42,219 nt of DNA from Streptomyces sp. 150FB (GCF_000818195.1 NZ_JTHL01000001.1:5282244-5324462); one strand, 5' to 3'; numbered from the stretch's first letter, positions 32,143-39,933 are shown. Made by a program: numbers and translations. The notes: generated from the letters alone by a model not told the origin.

Positions 32143-33081
32143 TCAGTTGCTGAGGAAGGAGATCAGCTCGTCGATCACGGTCCCCGGCTGCTCCTCGGGG
32201 ATGTAGTGGCCGCATGCCCGCACGCTGACGACCTTCACGTCCGTGCCCTTGGTGGGCATCAGCTCCCGCAGGTACGCGTAGGTGCTCTCGTCCCCGCCCA
32301 GGGCGAGCATCGGCGCGGCGATCGGCGCGTAGTCGCGCTGGTCGGTGATGTCGCGGTTGAAGGCCTGGTACCACCCGTTGCTCGCGCGGATCGCGTCCGG
32401 CGAGGAGTACGCGCGGGTGTACACGTCGCGCGCGTGGTCATCGATGGTCGCGGGATCCTTGGCCTGCCGGTCGAGGAGCCAGTCGATGAGCAGCCGCGTA
32501 CGTCCGTCGAGCAACTGCCCCGGCAGATCCCGTACTTGGTTGAAGGCGAACCACCACAGGTAGGGGCGGGCCCCCTTCTCGACCACCGAGTCGATGTGCT
32601 GGTCGGGCTCGGGCAGCAACGAGAAGGAGCGCCAGCTCTCGTCGGGGTGCGGCACGTCCAACAGGCAGAGTTTCCGGGTCGCTTCGGGATGATTGGCGGC
32701 GAAGGAGTACGCGACCATCGCGCCGATGTCGTGCCCGGCGATGTGGACGGACTCCAGGCCCAGGTGGCGGACCAGTTCGCGGATGTCGAGCGCCATGGAC
32801 TTCTTGTCGTATCCGCCGGCGGGCCGTGACGAGCCGCCCATGCCGCGCAGGTCGACGGCGATCACGCGGTAGTGGCGGGCCAGTTGGGGCATCACCTTGT
32901 TCCACTCCCACCAGGTCTGCGGCCAGCCGCCCAGCAGGATCAGGGGATCGCCGCTGCCGCCGGAGACGTAGTGCAGGCGGACGCCGTTGACGTCGGCGTG
33001 GTGGCTGGAGAAGTCGCCGTCGAGTGATCGGGCGAGGGCTTCGTCGGAGAGTGCGGAGTCGGGCAGGTGGTTGTCGGGCAT
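32143..33081 (-). CDS. Alpha/beta hydrolase (epoxide hydrolase/dehalogenase-like)
   Basis: The protein has 312 residues, with AGGGAA ~8 nt before the start. It shows an oxyanion HGxP-equivalent LLGGWPQTWWEW, the strand-turn VIAVDLRGMGGSSRP, and the nucleophile elbow VHIAGHDIGAMVAY, where Asp replaces the usual Ser. That is typical of epoxide hydrolases and haloalkane dehalogenases. The catalytic His is probably in RACGHYIPEEQP. The gene is divergent from an ArsR-family regulator whose operator-like repeats fill the gap between them, so it is likely under that regulator's control. The natural substrate is unknown. Confidence 0.9.
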   Translation of the reverse strand: MPDNHLPDSALSDEALARSLDGDFSSHHADVNGVRLHYVSGGSGDPLILLGGWPQTWWEWNKVMPQLARHYRVIAVDLRGMGGSSRPAGGYDKKSMALDIRELVRHLGLESVHIAGHDIGAMVAYSFAANHPEATRKLCLLDVPHPDESWRSFSLLPEPDQHIDSVVEKGARPYLWWFAFNQVRDLPGQLLDGRTRLLIDWLLDRQAKDPATIDDHARDVYTRAYSSPDAIRASNGWYQAFNRDITDQRDYAPIAAPMLALGGDESTYAYLRELMPTKGTDVKVVSVRACGHYIPEEQPGTVIDELISFLSN

Positions 33082-33122
33082 GGGTGTTCCCTACGTGGGG
33101 CGGTTCGGGGCGACGTAAGACC

Positions 33123-33230
33123 GTACGAACATCTCGTACTGTTGATTGTACGAGACTCTCGTACATGGCCGCACCTCCGTCAACCTCCCCCGCCGTATTC
33201 GTACGAGAAGTCCGTACGGTTCCGTACGAT
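33123..33230. promoter_or_regulatory. Cluster of ArsR-type operator palindromes
   Basis: GTACGAGACTCTCGTAC (33148-33164) is a perfect 17-bp palindrome. A weaker copy lies at 33123-33139 (GTACGAAC-A-TCTCGTAC), and GTACGG-TT-CCGTAC at 33214-33227. GTACGAG at 33201-33207 gives another half-site. TACGAT (33225-33230) ends 6 bases before the ArsR ATG and may be its -10. Confidence 0.75.
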
Positions 33231-33236
33231 GGAGGC

Positions 33237-33566
33237 ATGGTCGACCTCCACCACCCCGACGCGGACCGGATCGAACTGGTCGACGTACTGGCCGCCCTCG
33301 GACACCCGGTCCGGCTGGCGATCGTGCGCGCACTGGCGTCCGGCGAAGAGACCTTCTGCGGCGCGGTCCTGCCCGACGTACCCGCGTCGAGCCTGACCCA
33401 CCACTGGCGGGCGCTGCGCGAGAGCGGCGTGATCCACCAGCGCCCCTCGGGCCGCAAGCTCTACCTGACCCTGCGCCGTGAAGACCTGGACGGGCGCTTC
33501 CCGGGGCTGCTGGATCTGGTCATTCCGTCCGCGGGCGGTGCGGAGTCCGTCCACCGAGGCGTGTAG
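33237..33566 (+). CDS. ArsR-family transcriptional regulator
   Basis: The protein has 109 residues from the ATG at 33237. GGAGG is only one base upstream, too close to serve, while a TACGAT -10 box lies at the right distance for a leaderless mRNA. The winged helix is clear: VDVLAALGHPVRLAIVRALA, then SSLTHHWRALRESGVIHQRP and GRKLYLTLRREDLDGRFPGL. There is no CxC metal motif of ArsR/SmtB sensors, so the signal is probably organic or none. It likely represses itself and the divergent hydrolase through the palindromes between them. Confidence 0.92.
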   Translation: MVDLHHPDADRIELVDVLAALGHPVRLAIVRALASGEETFCGAVLPDVPASSLTHHWRALRESGVIHQRPSGRKLYLTLRREDLDGRFPGLLDLVIPSAGGAESVHRGV

Positions 33567-33609
33567 TCCGCGTCGATCACGCCCGTGCTTTCGGCCCACG
33601 CCGGGCCCG

Positions 33610-34560
33610 TCAGGCCCCTGTTCGCGGTACGACGCCCGTCAGTTGCTCCGAGGCGGTCCACAGCGCCCGGCCGGTTTCCGGGGACCTGATGGTGTCCGGT
33701 ACGGAGAGAACGCCGGGGCTGCCGTGCATTCCCTGGCGGCCGGTGGGGCCCACGAAGTCGCCGGAGGCGATACCGGCCGCCTCGGTGGCCGCGTACAAGG
33801 TGGACCAGGCCGCCTGGTCGGCGGGTTGGAACATCCCGGGCAGGAAGCGGCTGACGAGTTGAAGCCCTCGGGACGTGTGCTGTTGCAGGCCCGTCAGGCT
33901 CGCGCCCGGGTGGACCGCCACCGCCGTCAGGTTGAAGTCCCTTGTGCGGCGGGCGAGTTCCTGGGTGAAGACGACGTTGGCGCGCTTTGACTTGGCGTAC
34001 GCGCCCATCGGGCGGTAGTGCTCCTCGCTGTTGAGGTCGGTGAGTTCGCCGGTCTTCCAGCGGTACGCGATGGCGCTGACCGTCACCACGCGCGGCGCTT
34101 CGGCGGCCAGCAGTGTGGGCAAGAGGTGGCCGGTCAGGGCGAAGTGGCCGAGGTGGTTCGTGCCGAAGGTCAGCTCGAAACCATCCTTGGTGGTGCGCCT
34201 TTCGGGTACGGCCATCACGCCCGCGTTGTTGATCAGCAGGTCGAGGGCGGGGTGCGCGGCGCGCACCGTGGCCGCCGCCTCGGCGACCGAGGCGAGGTCG
34301 GCCAGGTCCAGGGCCAGTGGCTCCAGGTCGGCGCCGGGTACCTGCGCGCGCAGGGCGTCGGCGACTGTGTTCACCTTCGCGGCGTCGCGCCCCGCCATGA
34401 TCACCCGGGCGCCTGCCCGGGCGAGGGCGAGCGTGGTCTCCCTGCCGATCCCGCTGTTCGCGCCGGTGACCAGGGCCAGCTTGCCGCGCTGGGAGGGCAT
34501 GTCGGCGGGGGTCCAGGTGGACGTGGGCGTGGTGGTCCGTGGGGTCGTGCGCGCTGCCAT
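33610..34560 (-). CDS. Short-chain dehydrogenase/reductase (retinol dehydrogenase-like)
   Basis: The protein has 316 residues from the ATG at 34560, with GGGAGG 4 nt upstream. It has TGANSGIGRE for cofactor binding (~32-41), NNAGVM, catalytic Ser in VVTVSAIAY and the YAKSK motif, followed by VHPGASLTGL. The pattern AGRDAAKV, with Arg after the second strand, suggests NADP(H). This branch resembles WWOX/retinol-dehydrogenase-like SDRs common in actinobacteria. It is divergent from a TetR regulator, with two matching palindromes between, so the regulator probably represses it. The substrate is unknown. Confidence 0.92.
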   Translation of the reverse strand: MAARTTPRTTTPTSTWTPADMPSQRGKLALVTGANSGIGRETTLALARAGARVIMAGRDAAKVNTVADALRAQVPGADLEPLALDLADLASVAEAAATVRAAHPALDLLINNAGVMAVPERRTTKDGFELTFGTNHLGHFALTGHLLPTLLAAEAPRVVTVSAIAYRWKTGELTDLNSEEHYRPMGAYAKSKRANVVFTQELARRTRDFNLTAVAVHPGASLTGLQQHTSRGLQLVSRFLPGMFQPADQAAWSTLYAATEAAGIASGDFVGPTGRQGMHGSPGVLSVPDTIRSPETGRALWTASEQLTGVVPRTGA

Positions 34561-34571
34561 GGTTCCTCCCA

Positions 34572-34641
34572 AATGAGCGTTCATTCAATAGCTGTTTCCA
34601 GTGGAGCGCTCCGGCGGAAGTTTGTCAAATGAACACTCATT
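34572..34641. promoter_or_regulatory. Paired TetR-type operators
   Basis: AATGAGCGTTCATT (34572-34585) and AATGAACACTCATT (34628-34641) share AATGA-N4-TCATT. Their centres are 56 bp apart. One lies next to each divergent start, so a single regulator can control both genes. Confidence 0.8.
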
Positions 34642-34656
34642 CATTACGGTGAACGC

Positions 34657-35223
34657 ATGACCTCACGGGACCCCGCTGCCAAGCGGCGGCAGCTTCTGGA
34701 AGCAGCCCTCGCCGAGTTCGCCCAGTACGGCATCGCCGGTGCGCGCATGGACCGCATCGCCAAGCTCGCGGGGTGCAGCGCCGGGCTCGTCTACACGTAC
34801 TTCGGCAGTAAGGACGACCTGTTCGAGGCCGTCTACGACGAGGTGATCGTCCGCACGGTCAGCGAGATCCCCATCACCGTGGACGACCTGCCCGGCTACG
34901 CGGCCCGGCTGTACGACGCGCAGCGCGCGCACCCCGACGTCATGCGCCTCGCCGCCTGGTACCAGCTCGAACGCGCGGGCAAGGGGCGGGACATACCCGC
35001 CGTCGCGCAGGCCAACCAGGAGAAGGCGGAGGCGATCCGGACGGCTCAGGAGGCGGGGCGACTGGCCACGCGCTTCACCGCCGAGCAGCTCCTCACCCTG
35101 GTGCTGAACACGGCCTCGATGTGGTCGGAACAGGGAGCGGCGCACGCCGCGGCCCCCGGTGTGGAGCCGGATGAGCAGCGCCGGACGGTGATCGAAGCCG
35201 TCGGGCGACTTGTCGCGCCGTGA
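34657..35223 (+). CDS. TetR-family transcriptional regulator
   Basis: The protein has 188 residues from the ATG at 34657. The HTH is standard: RRQLLEAALAEFAQYGIAGA, then MDRIAKLAGCSAGLVYTYFG and SKDDLFEAVYDEV. The C-terminal ligand/dimer domain has a YDAQRAHPDVMRLAAWYQLE helix and a C-terminal TetR_C-like stretch. The ATG is 15 bp after the near operator, which suggests autorepression. A TCCGCC/GGCGGA hairpin immediately follows the stop. Confidence 0.94.
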   Translation: MTSRDPAAKRRQLLEAALAEFAQYGIAGARMDRIAKLAGCSAGLVYTYFGSKDDLFEAVYDEVIVRTVSEIPITVDDLPGYAARLYDAQRAHPDVMRLAAWYQLERAGKGRDIPAVAQANQEKAEAIRTAQEAGRLATRFTAEQLLTLVLNTASMWSEQGAAHAAAPGVEPDEQRRTVIEAVGRLVAP

Positions 35224-35225
35224 TG

Positions 35226-35240
35226 TCCGCCGGGGGCGGA
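35226..35240 (+). terminator. Short hairpin after tetR-family gene
   Basis: TCCGCC, GGG, GGCGGA form a perfect 6-bp stem three bases past the stop. Confidence 0.5.
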
Positions 35241-35486
35241 GACCTGTCCGGGCGGACCCGGATTCGAACCGTCGGACTCCGAGGACGATCCCGTGTCCGA
35301 CGCGATCAACACACCACGACGGCTTCTCGAACCGATCGTGATACCGCGCATACCTCGGCCGACGGACGGCCTCGGCGCCACAGACACCGCGTAGCTTGTT
35401 CTCTATTCAGCTTGAGCTTGCGCTTGAGTTTTGACATCTGTTGCTGTTGCAGCGGCGAAGGCCAGGATGCCGGAGAGAATCGGCGT

Positions 35487-36161
35487 ATGACCCACCCTCC
35501 TTCTCTCGCCACCGCCGATGAGATACGCACCTACTTCATCGGGCAGTTGAACCTTGCCTTGCGACGCCCCGGCATGTTCGGGAACGAAGGAGGCCTGCGC
35601 ATGCTGATTACCCACCTGTTGTTCGTGGAGCGGCAACCCGAAGCCTGGTCGGAGCAGCAGAGGGCGTGGGAGGAGGGTGGGGCCTGGTCCAGCATGGGTG
35701 TGACAGGAGCTCTTCGTGACCTCGTCCCGGACCGTTCTTACGATGGCACGGCGTCGATCTACGCGGAGTTCGCGCGGCGCCGCGGGTGGTTGAGGCCCGA
35801 TCGTCTCCTGGGCCGGCCGGAGTACCGCGCGCTTCGGGAGCGGGTGCGCTCGTGGGTGAGCGAGGACCGTGTGTGGGCGGATGTCGTCGACGAGTTCGGG
35901 GCGCCCTCGTTGCTGTTCGGGGGGACGAATCCGTTGTACGGGAAGACGCTGGCGTACCTCGGTGAGGAACCGGAACAGCCGATGGTGGCCTTCCACCTCT
36001 GGAACGGAAGCACGCCGGGTACGGGGTCTTCGTGGCCACCGGAGCATGAAGAACCCCTCCTTCTCGCTGTCCGTTCCGAAGGCGGAGACTTCCGGCAGTC
36101 GTTCGCCTTCACTCCTGAGGGGGAGCGGCGGCGCGGCGAACTCGCTCGGACGGCCGGGTAG
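35487..36161 (+). CDS. Hypothetical cytoplasmic protein
   Basis: The protein has 224 residues from the ATG at 35487, with GGAGAG 9 nt upstream. It starts MTHPPSLATADEIRTYFIGQ, continues with LNLALRRPGMFGNEGGLRML, and later reads RRRGWLRPDRLLGRPEYRAL and EPLLLAVRSEGGDFRQSFAF. There is no signal peptide or membrane segment. It has the look of a Streptomyces-specific protein of unknown function; I cannot assign a domain. Upstream lie CTTGAG-type hexamer repeats and a TTGACA at 35431-35436 without a clear -10. A 7-bp hairpin follows the stop. Confidence 0.75.
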   Translation: MTHPPSLATADEIRTYFIGQLNLALRRPGMFGNEGGLRMLITHLLFVERQPEAWSEQQRAWEEGGAWSSMGVTGALRDLVPDRSYDGTASIYAEFARRRGWLRPDRLLGRPEYRALRERVRSWVSEDRVWADVVDEFGAPSLLFGGTNPLYGKTLAYLGEEPEQPMVAFHLWNGSTPGTGSSWPPEHEEPLLLAVRSEGGDFRQSFAFTPEGERRRGELARTAG

Positions 36162-36163
36162 CG

Positions 36164-36187
36164 GCCGGTGGGTTAGGGAACACCGGC
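36164..36187. terminator. Hairpin between convergent hypothetical genes
   Basis: GCCGGTG (36164-36170) and CACCGGC (36181-36187) with a 10-nt loop, followed by TTGTC, lie just past the rightward stop. Confidence 0.55.
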
Positions 36188-36246
36188 TTGTCATCCATGG
36201 TCCAGCGTCGACGGTCGACCGACGACCGGCGCCTTCTGCGTGGGTG

Positions 36247-36732
36247 TCAGTCCCACGCGTTGAAGAGGACTCCGCCCAATGTGGTGATGCCGTAGAAGCG
36301 GACCTCACGCCACTCGCCCTGCGTGAGCACTGAGGTGTCCACGTCGGAGAGCGGTGTGCCGAGCCGTTCGCTGCTCAGGACCGTGAAGCCCGCGTCGGTG
36401 AAGGCGTGAGCCCACGGCGGCGGCGCGAGGAAGTCCTCTCCGTACCAGTCCCGCCGTGTTTCGGCGAAGGCGACCCAGGGGTGGTGAGCGTGACACAGGA
36501 CAGTGTTCTCGCCTTCGCGTCCGACGACCGTCGCGGTGTGGAAGGTCCGGGGGTACACCCGTTCCTCCACCTCACCTACTTCGCCTCCGGCGACGCGGGC
36601 AGCGGCATACAGAGCGGCGCGGAACGCCGACAGTTCAGTCTCGGGGAGCGGGCCGTCCTTCGGCCGGAAGAAACCTGTCGCCCCGCGCGGCAGAGTGAAA
36701 CCGTTGTTCCCCTCGTTGACCATGCCGCTCAT
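36247..36732 (-). CDS. Hypothetical protein
   Basis: The protein has 161 residues from the ATG at 36732 (AGG 5 nt upstream); ATGs at 36753 and 36723 are alternatives. It reads PRGATGFFRPKDGPLPETEL, then EVEERVYPRTFHTATVVGRE, ENTVLCHAHHPWVAFAE and a C-terminal FYGITTLGGVLFNAWD. It appears to be a single compact alpha/beta domain with no signal or membrane segment. I do not recognise it. It converges with the hypothetical gene at 35487, and the two may be functionally linked only by proximity. Confidence 0.7.
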   Translation of the reverse strand: MSGMVNEGNNGFTLPRGATGFFRPKDGPLPETELSAFRAALYAAARVAGGEVGEVEERVYPRTFHTATVVGREGENTVLCHAHHPWVAFAETRRDWYGEDFLAPPPWAHAFTDAGFTVLSSERLGTPLSDVDTSVLTQGEWREVRFYGITTLGGVLFNAWD

Positions 36733-37001
36733 TTTGCCTGGTTTGAGGGACATCAGTGTTCAGAGGTCTTGAGCTGCCAACCCATGCCGCACGTCGCTGG
36801 GTAGCGGGGGCCCGTGACCACGCCGGTGTTCAGGCGCGAGCGCGAGATCAACCAGCTTCCGCACCGGCCCGTCCGTTTCGAGCCGCGTTCGATGTGACGG
36901 GAGGTGCGTTCCCTCGTTGAGGGGGTGCGGCCCGGGTTTCGTCCTGACGGGCGCGGACTGTACGGGCACCGGGGCGCGGTCCCGGGTGAAGGAGTAGCGC
37001 G

Positions 37002-37310
37002 ATGGGCGTGGAGACGTGGGTTACGGGTGGCGGCGCGGGCCGTACGGGTGTGCGGGTCGCGGTGCTGGGCGCGGTGGCCGGGGCGGCGCTGCTGCCGGCC
37101 GGGGCCGCTCAGGCGAGCGTCATCGGGGTCGGGAACGCGGTGTTCGGCAACACCTGTGTCAGTGGGGGCGACGCGCGGGCCGTGGGTTCCACGGTGGCGG
37201 GGAGCGGGCTGGGAAGCGGTAACCAGGCCGGCTTGCCGTTGAGTCTGCCGCGTAACCACTGCGGTAACAGCGGCATCATCTGCACCGCCGTCTTCATGTC
37301 CTCGGTGTGA
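37002..37310 (+). CDS. Chaplin-like small secreted protein (permuted motif order)
   Basis: The protein has 102 residues from the ATG at 37002, with AAGGAG ~7 nt upstream. Residues ~14-38 form a Sec signal ending AGAAQA. The mature part first reads VIGVGNAVFGNTCVSGG, like the end of a chaplin domain (GLLNPAFGNTCVN), then GSGLGSGNQAGLPLSLPRNH and CGNSGIICT, like the chaplin start (SGNxxQVPVxVPVNVCGN). The two halves are therefore in reversed order compared with chaplins. Cys are at 52, 87 and 94. Chaplins coat aerial hyphae as amyloid-forming surfactants; a similar surface role is inference. There is no LPxTG anchor. Confidence 0.6.
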   Translation: MGVETWVTGGGAGRTGVRVAVLGAVAGAALLPAGAAQASVIGVGNAVFGNTCVSGGDARAVGSTVAGSGLGSGNQAGLPLSLPRNHCGNSGIICTAVFMSSV

Positions 37311-37349
37311 CGGGGTGAGCAGGCGGGTGAATACCGGGCGGAGGTGACC

Positions 37350-38597
37350 GTGACCACGAGTGTGCCGGTGCGAGACGCGGCGTTGGCTGAGCTGCTGGCC
37401 CAGAGCGGGCGGGCGCTGCCTCTGCTGCGGGAGTGGGTGGGCGACGATCCGGACTGCGGTGTGGCGCGGGCGCTTCTGGTCCTGGCGACCGCCGACAGCC
37501 TGGACGACGCCACGCTGAAGCAGCAGTTGGTGATCGCGCACCGGGACGCGGGGACCGTGGGTGAGCGGCAGGCGAGCCTGGTGTACGGGGTGTACCTCTA
37601 CACGCACCGGCAGTACCGGCTGACGGCCGACCACCTGGTGGGTTACCTGGCCCGGTGGCCCGCCGACGAGATGGCCGGGTTCATGCTCGGCGCGTTCTCC
37701 TCCTGCGGGGACGCGGTCTACCGTGCGCACGGCGACGCTCTGATGGAGCAGCACGCGGCGCTGGCCGGTCCGGACAACTGGCCGTGGACAAGCTGGCTGG
37801 CCTCGACCAGGGCGGAGCAGGGCCGGGTACGGGAGGCACACGACCTCGCCGAGCGGGCGCTCGCCCTGTATCCCCGCTCGGGTGTGGCCGCGCACGCCCT
37901 CGCCCACGCCGAGCACGAGTTGGGAAGCGGTCCCGCTTCCATCGCCTTCCTGGACCAGTGGCTCGACGCCGACCCGCGAGCGGTGCAGACGCGCCATCTG
38001 AACTGGCACGCGGCGCTCCAGTCCATCGCCTGCGGCGACTTCCCTGACGCGCGCCGACGGGCGGACACGGCGTTGGCTCGTACCGATGTCGGCATGCGGT
38101 CAGCGACGAACTGGCGCCTGCTGCTCGCCGGGCAGACACCGGCCGGCCGAAGCGACCCGGAGCAGGTACGGGAGTTGCTCGCCGCACCGGGCGGGATGGC
38201 GGAGGTCTTCCACACCTTCAACCTGGCCCTGGCCCTGGCTGTGGAGGCCGCGACCGAAGACCTGCGCGCCCTCGCCCGCCGGGCCGCCGCCGACGAACGC
38301 CCCGACTACCACGAGGTGTTGGCCCCGGTGGTCGAGGCGCTGGCGGAGATCACGGCGGGGCGCCCGCGCGCGGCGGTGGACCTGCTGAGTGCCCTGGGCG
38401 AGAGAGCGGAGCGGATCGGCGGGGTGCGGGTGGAGCGCGAGATCATCGAGGACACCCTCGCCCGCGCCCTCGTGGACGCGGGCGAACCGGCCCGCGCGGC
38501 AGCCCTGTTGCACCACCGCACGACCACCCGCCACCACCACACGTACGAGGACCTGCTCCTCGCCGCGGCGCCTGGGCCGGGCTCACGCCACGCGTAG
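37350..38597 (+). CDS. TPR protein of the TTC38 family
   Basis: The protein has 415 residues from the GTG at 37350, chosen because GGAGG at 37340-37344 lies 5 nt upstream; a GTG at 37344 overlaps that site. It is all-helical. RQYRLTADHLVGYLARWPAD, then MLGAFSSCGD...RAHGDALMEQ, SRGVAAHALAHAEHEL-like SGVAAHALAHAEHELGSGPA and LNWHAALQSIACGDF match the TTC38 tetratricopeptide proteins found in eukaryotes and many bacteria. The family role is unknown. The last four codons and stop lie inside a 40-bp repeat that is antisense to the 3' end of an enolase-superfamily gene. Confidence 0.8.
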   Translation: MTTSVPVRDAALAELLAQSGRALPLLREWVGDDPDCGVARALLVLATADSLDDATLKQQLVIAHRDAGTVGERQASLVYGVYLYTHRQYRLTADHLVGYLARWPADEMAGFMLGAFSSCGDAVYRAHGDALMEQHAALAGPDNWPWTSWLASTRAEQGRVREAHDLAERALALYPRSGVAAHALAHAEHELGSGPASIAFLDQWLDADPRAVQTRHLNWHAALQSIACGDFPDARRRADTALARTDVGMRSATNWRLLLAGQTPAGRSDPEQVRELLAAPGGMAEVFHTFNLALALAVEAATEDLRALARRAAADERPDYHEVLAPVVEALAEITAGRPRAAVDLLSALGERAERIGGVRVEREIIEDTLARALVDAGEPARAAALLHHRTTTRHHHTYEDLLLAAAPGPGSRHA

Positions 38598-38620
38598 GTC
38601 CGCGATCTTGTCCTCGTCCC
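38581..38620 (+). repeat. Left copy of 40-bp direct repeat (enolase-gene 3' end remnant)
   Basis: These 40 bases match 40161-40200 at 36 positions, with 27 in a row identical (38594-38620). On the minus strand they encode DEDKIADLRVA and a stop, the same C-terminus as the enolase-superfamily gene at 40163 (DEDKIADLQVA). The copy is thus an orphan 3' end. It overlaps the stop of the TPR gene. Confidence 0.9.
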
Positions 38621-38635
38621 CATGGTGGTGCGGCC

Positions 38636-38749
38636 GTGGATGACTCGAAGAGTCGGCAGCGTCCTCCGCTGCGTTACACCGACGCCGAGACGCGCGCGTT
38701 CATTCTGGTGGCCAAGGACGGCGAGTTCGACTTCCTGCTCGACACCTGA
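38636..38749 (+). pseudogene. Truncated DUF397 gene
   Basis: A GTG-initiated 37-codon frame reads VDDSKSRQRPPLRYTDAETR, then AFILVAKDGEFDFLLDT. This is the second half of a DUF397 domain (xVRDSKDPDGPxLxFTPAEWxAFLxGxKDGEFD). The first half, with its W-x-KSSYS motif, is missing and coding-like DUF397 sequence begins right at the edge of the left 40-bp repeat. No HTH partner gene is adjacent. It is most likely a fragment cut off when the neighbouring cassette was rearranged, though expression as a small protein cannot be excluded. Confidence 0.6.
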
Positions 38750-38784
38750 CCGCCCCCGCTCCGCCCCCGCCCCGCCCCGGCTCC

Positions 38785-39933
38785 TCAGGCCTGCCACAGC
38801 ACCCGGGCGGGCTTGCCGAGCCATGGGTGCTGGGCGCCGTCCGCCGTCACGGTGAGGCCGTACTCGTACAGCTCGGGGCTGCCCTCCCGCGTCCAGTGGC
38901 CGTGCGCCCGCTCCAGGTCCGCCAGTAGGTCGCGGGGGCCCCATCGGCGTACCCGCCCCTCCGCCACCCGCGCCCACGAGTTCGCTGTGGACAGCCACCA
39001 GGCGGGGGCGGCGCCGGGGGACCGTTCTTCTTCGGCATACATCCCCGGGAGCATCAGGCCGGCCGCGAAGCGCGCGTGGAAGTCGTCGGTGAGCCAGTCG
39101 AGTTCGGCGTCGGTTGTGCGCTCCGCGCTGTCCTGCCAGGTCTCCGGGGAGTAGAGAGCGCCGAGGGGGGAGTGGTCGCTCCGCCGCTGTCCGCGTACGT
39201 CCATGAACGCCATCGGGTAGCCGAAGTGCCCCTCGGCCCTGCCTTCTTCGGTCATCCGGAGCGTGGCCAGGCCGTTGGGTTGCAGGGTGCTGCGCCACGG
39301 TGTGACCTCCAGCCCGGCCTGGCGCGCCTGGGCGATCCACGCTCCCGGGACCCGGTGCACGGAAGCGGTCGAGATGATCCTGTCGTACGGTGCCCGGGGC
39401 GGGTGTCCGCTCTCGCCGTCCGCCGTCACGACCAGGGGATGGTACCCCTCGGCGTTGAGGGCTCGCTGTGCGCCGGCCGCGACCGCGGGGTCGATCTCCA
39501 CGGTGGTCACGTGCTGCTCGCCGACCCGTTCGCACAGCAGGGCGGCGTTGTAGCCGGTGCCCGTGCCGACTTCCAGCACCCGCTGTCCGGGCTCCAGTTG
39601 GGCGGCGGCGAGCATGGTGAAGACGGCGTTCGGGGCGCTGATGGAGCTGGTGGGCAGCACCCCGCCGGTCGGTCCGGGATGCCCGTCGTCAACCTGGGTC
39701 ACCACGGATCCCGCCGGATCGTAGACGAGCCCGCCCCACTCGCCGGGGGCCTCCGCCCGGAGCAGTGGGCGGTACGCGTCCGCCGACCAGACCCATACGC
39801 GATCGGGCACAAAGACATGACGGGCGACCTTCCCGAACAGCGCCCGCATCCAGGGCTGTTCGAAACCGTCGGCGGCGTCGAGTGCGGCGGACGCGTCAGC
39901 GCGCAGTCGGTCGAGGTCGGGAGGGACAGTCAC
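38785..39933 (-). CDS. PIMT-like methyltransferase of RiPP maturation type
   Basis: The protein has 382 residues from a GTG at 39933 that overlaps the upstream stop (GTGA). Residues ~25-230 form a protein-L-isoaspartate O-methyltransferase domain: WMRALFGKVARHVFVPDRVW, TSSISAPNAVF (the PIMT TISQP-type motif, 95-105), SAM motif I VLEVGTGTGYNAALL (119-133), then VTTVEIDP and YDRIISTASVHRVPGAWI. A ~150-residue C-terminal domain (GLMLPGMYAEEE, WGPRDLLADLERAHGHWTRE) replaces the normal short end and matches the methyltransferases of ATP-grasp peptide (graspetide) clusters. Such enzymes methylate Asp in a peptide, leading to aspartimide. The presumed substrate is the 40-residue peptide encoded just before it. 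Confidence 0.85.
   Translation of the reverse strand: MTVPPDLDRLRADASAALDAADGFEQPWMRALFGKVARHVFVPDRVWVWSADAYRPLLRAEAPGEWGGLVYDPAGSVVTQVDDGHPGPTGGVLPTSSISAPNAVFTMLAAAQLEPGQRVLEVGTGTGYNAALLCERVGEQHVTTVEIDPAVAAGAQRALNAEGYHPLVVTADGESGHPPRAPYDRIISTASVHRVPGAWIAQARQAGLEVTPWRSTLQPNGLATLRMTEEGRAEGHFGYPMAFMDVRGQRRSDHSPLGALYSPETWQDSAERTTDAELDWLTDDFHARFAAGLMLPGMYAEEERSPGAAPAWWLSTANSWARVAEGRVRRWGPRDLLADLERAHGHWTREGSPELYEYGLTVTADGAQHPWLGKPARVLWQA

Noticed and set aside
29966..32374. 802-codon version of gamma-glutamyltransferase
   Set aside because: The extra N-terminus runs through the tandem repeat and into the hydrolase gene; the Tat signal and ribosome site place the start at 31930.
35255..35285. Possible tRNA gene (T-loop-like GGTTCGAATCC on the minus strand)
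   Set aside because: Only three T-stem pairs form, and no matching 5' acceptor strand or anticodon arm lies at the expected distance.
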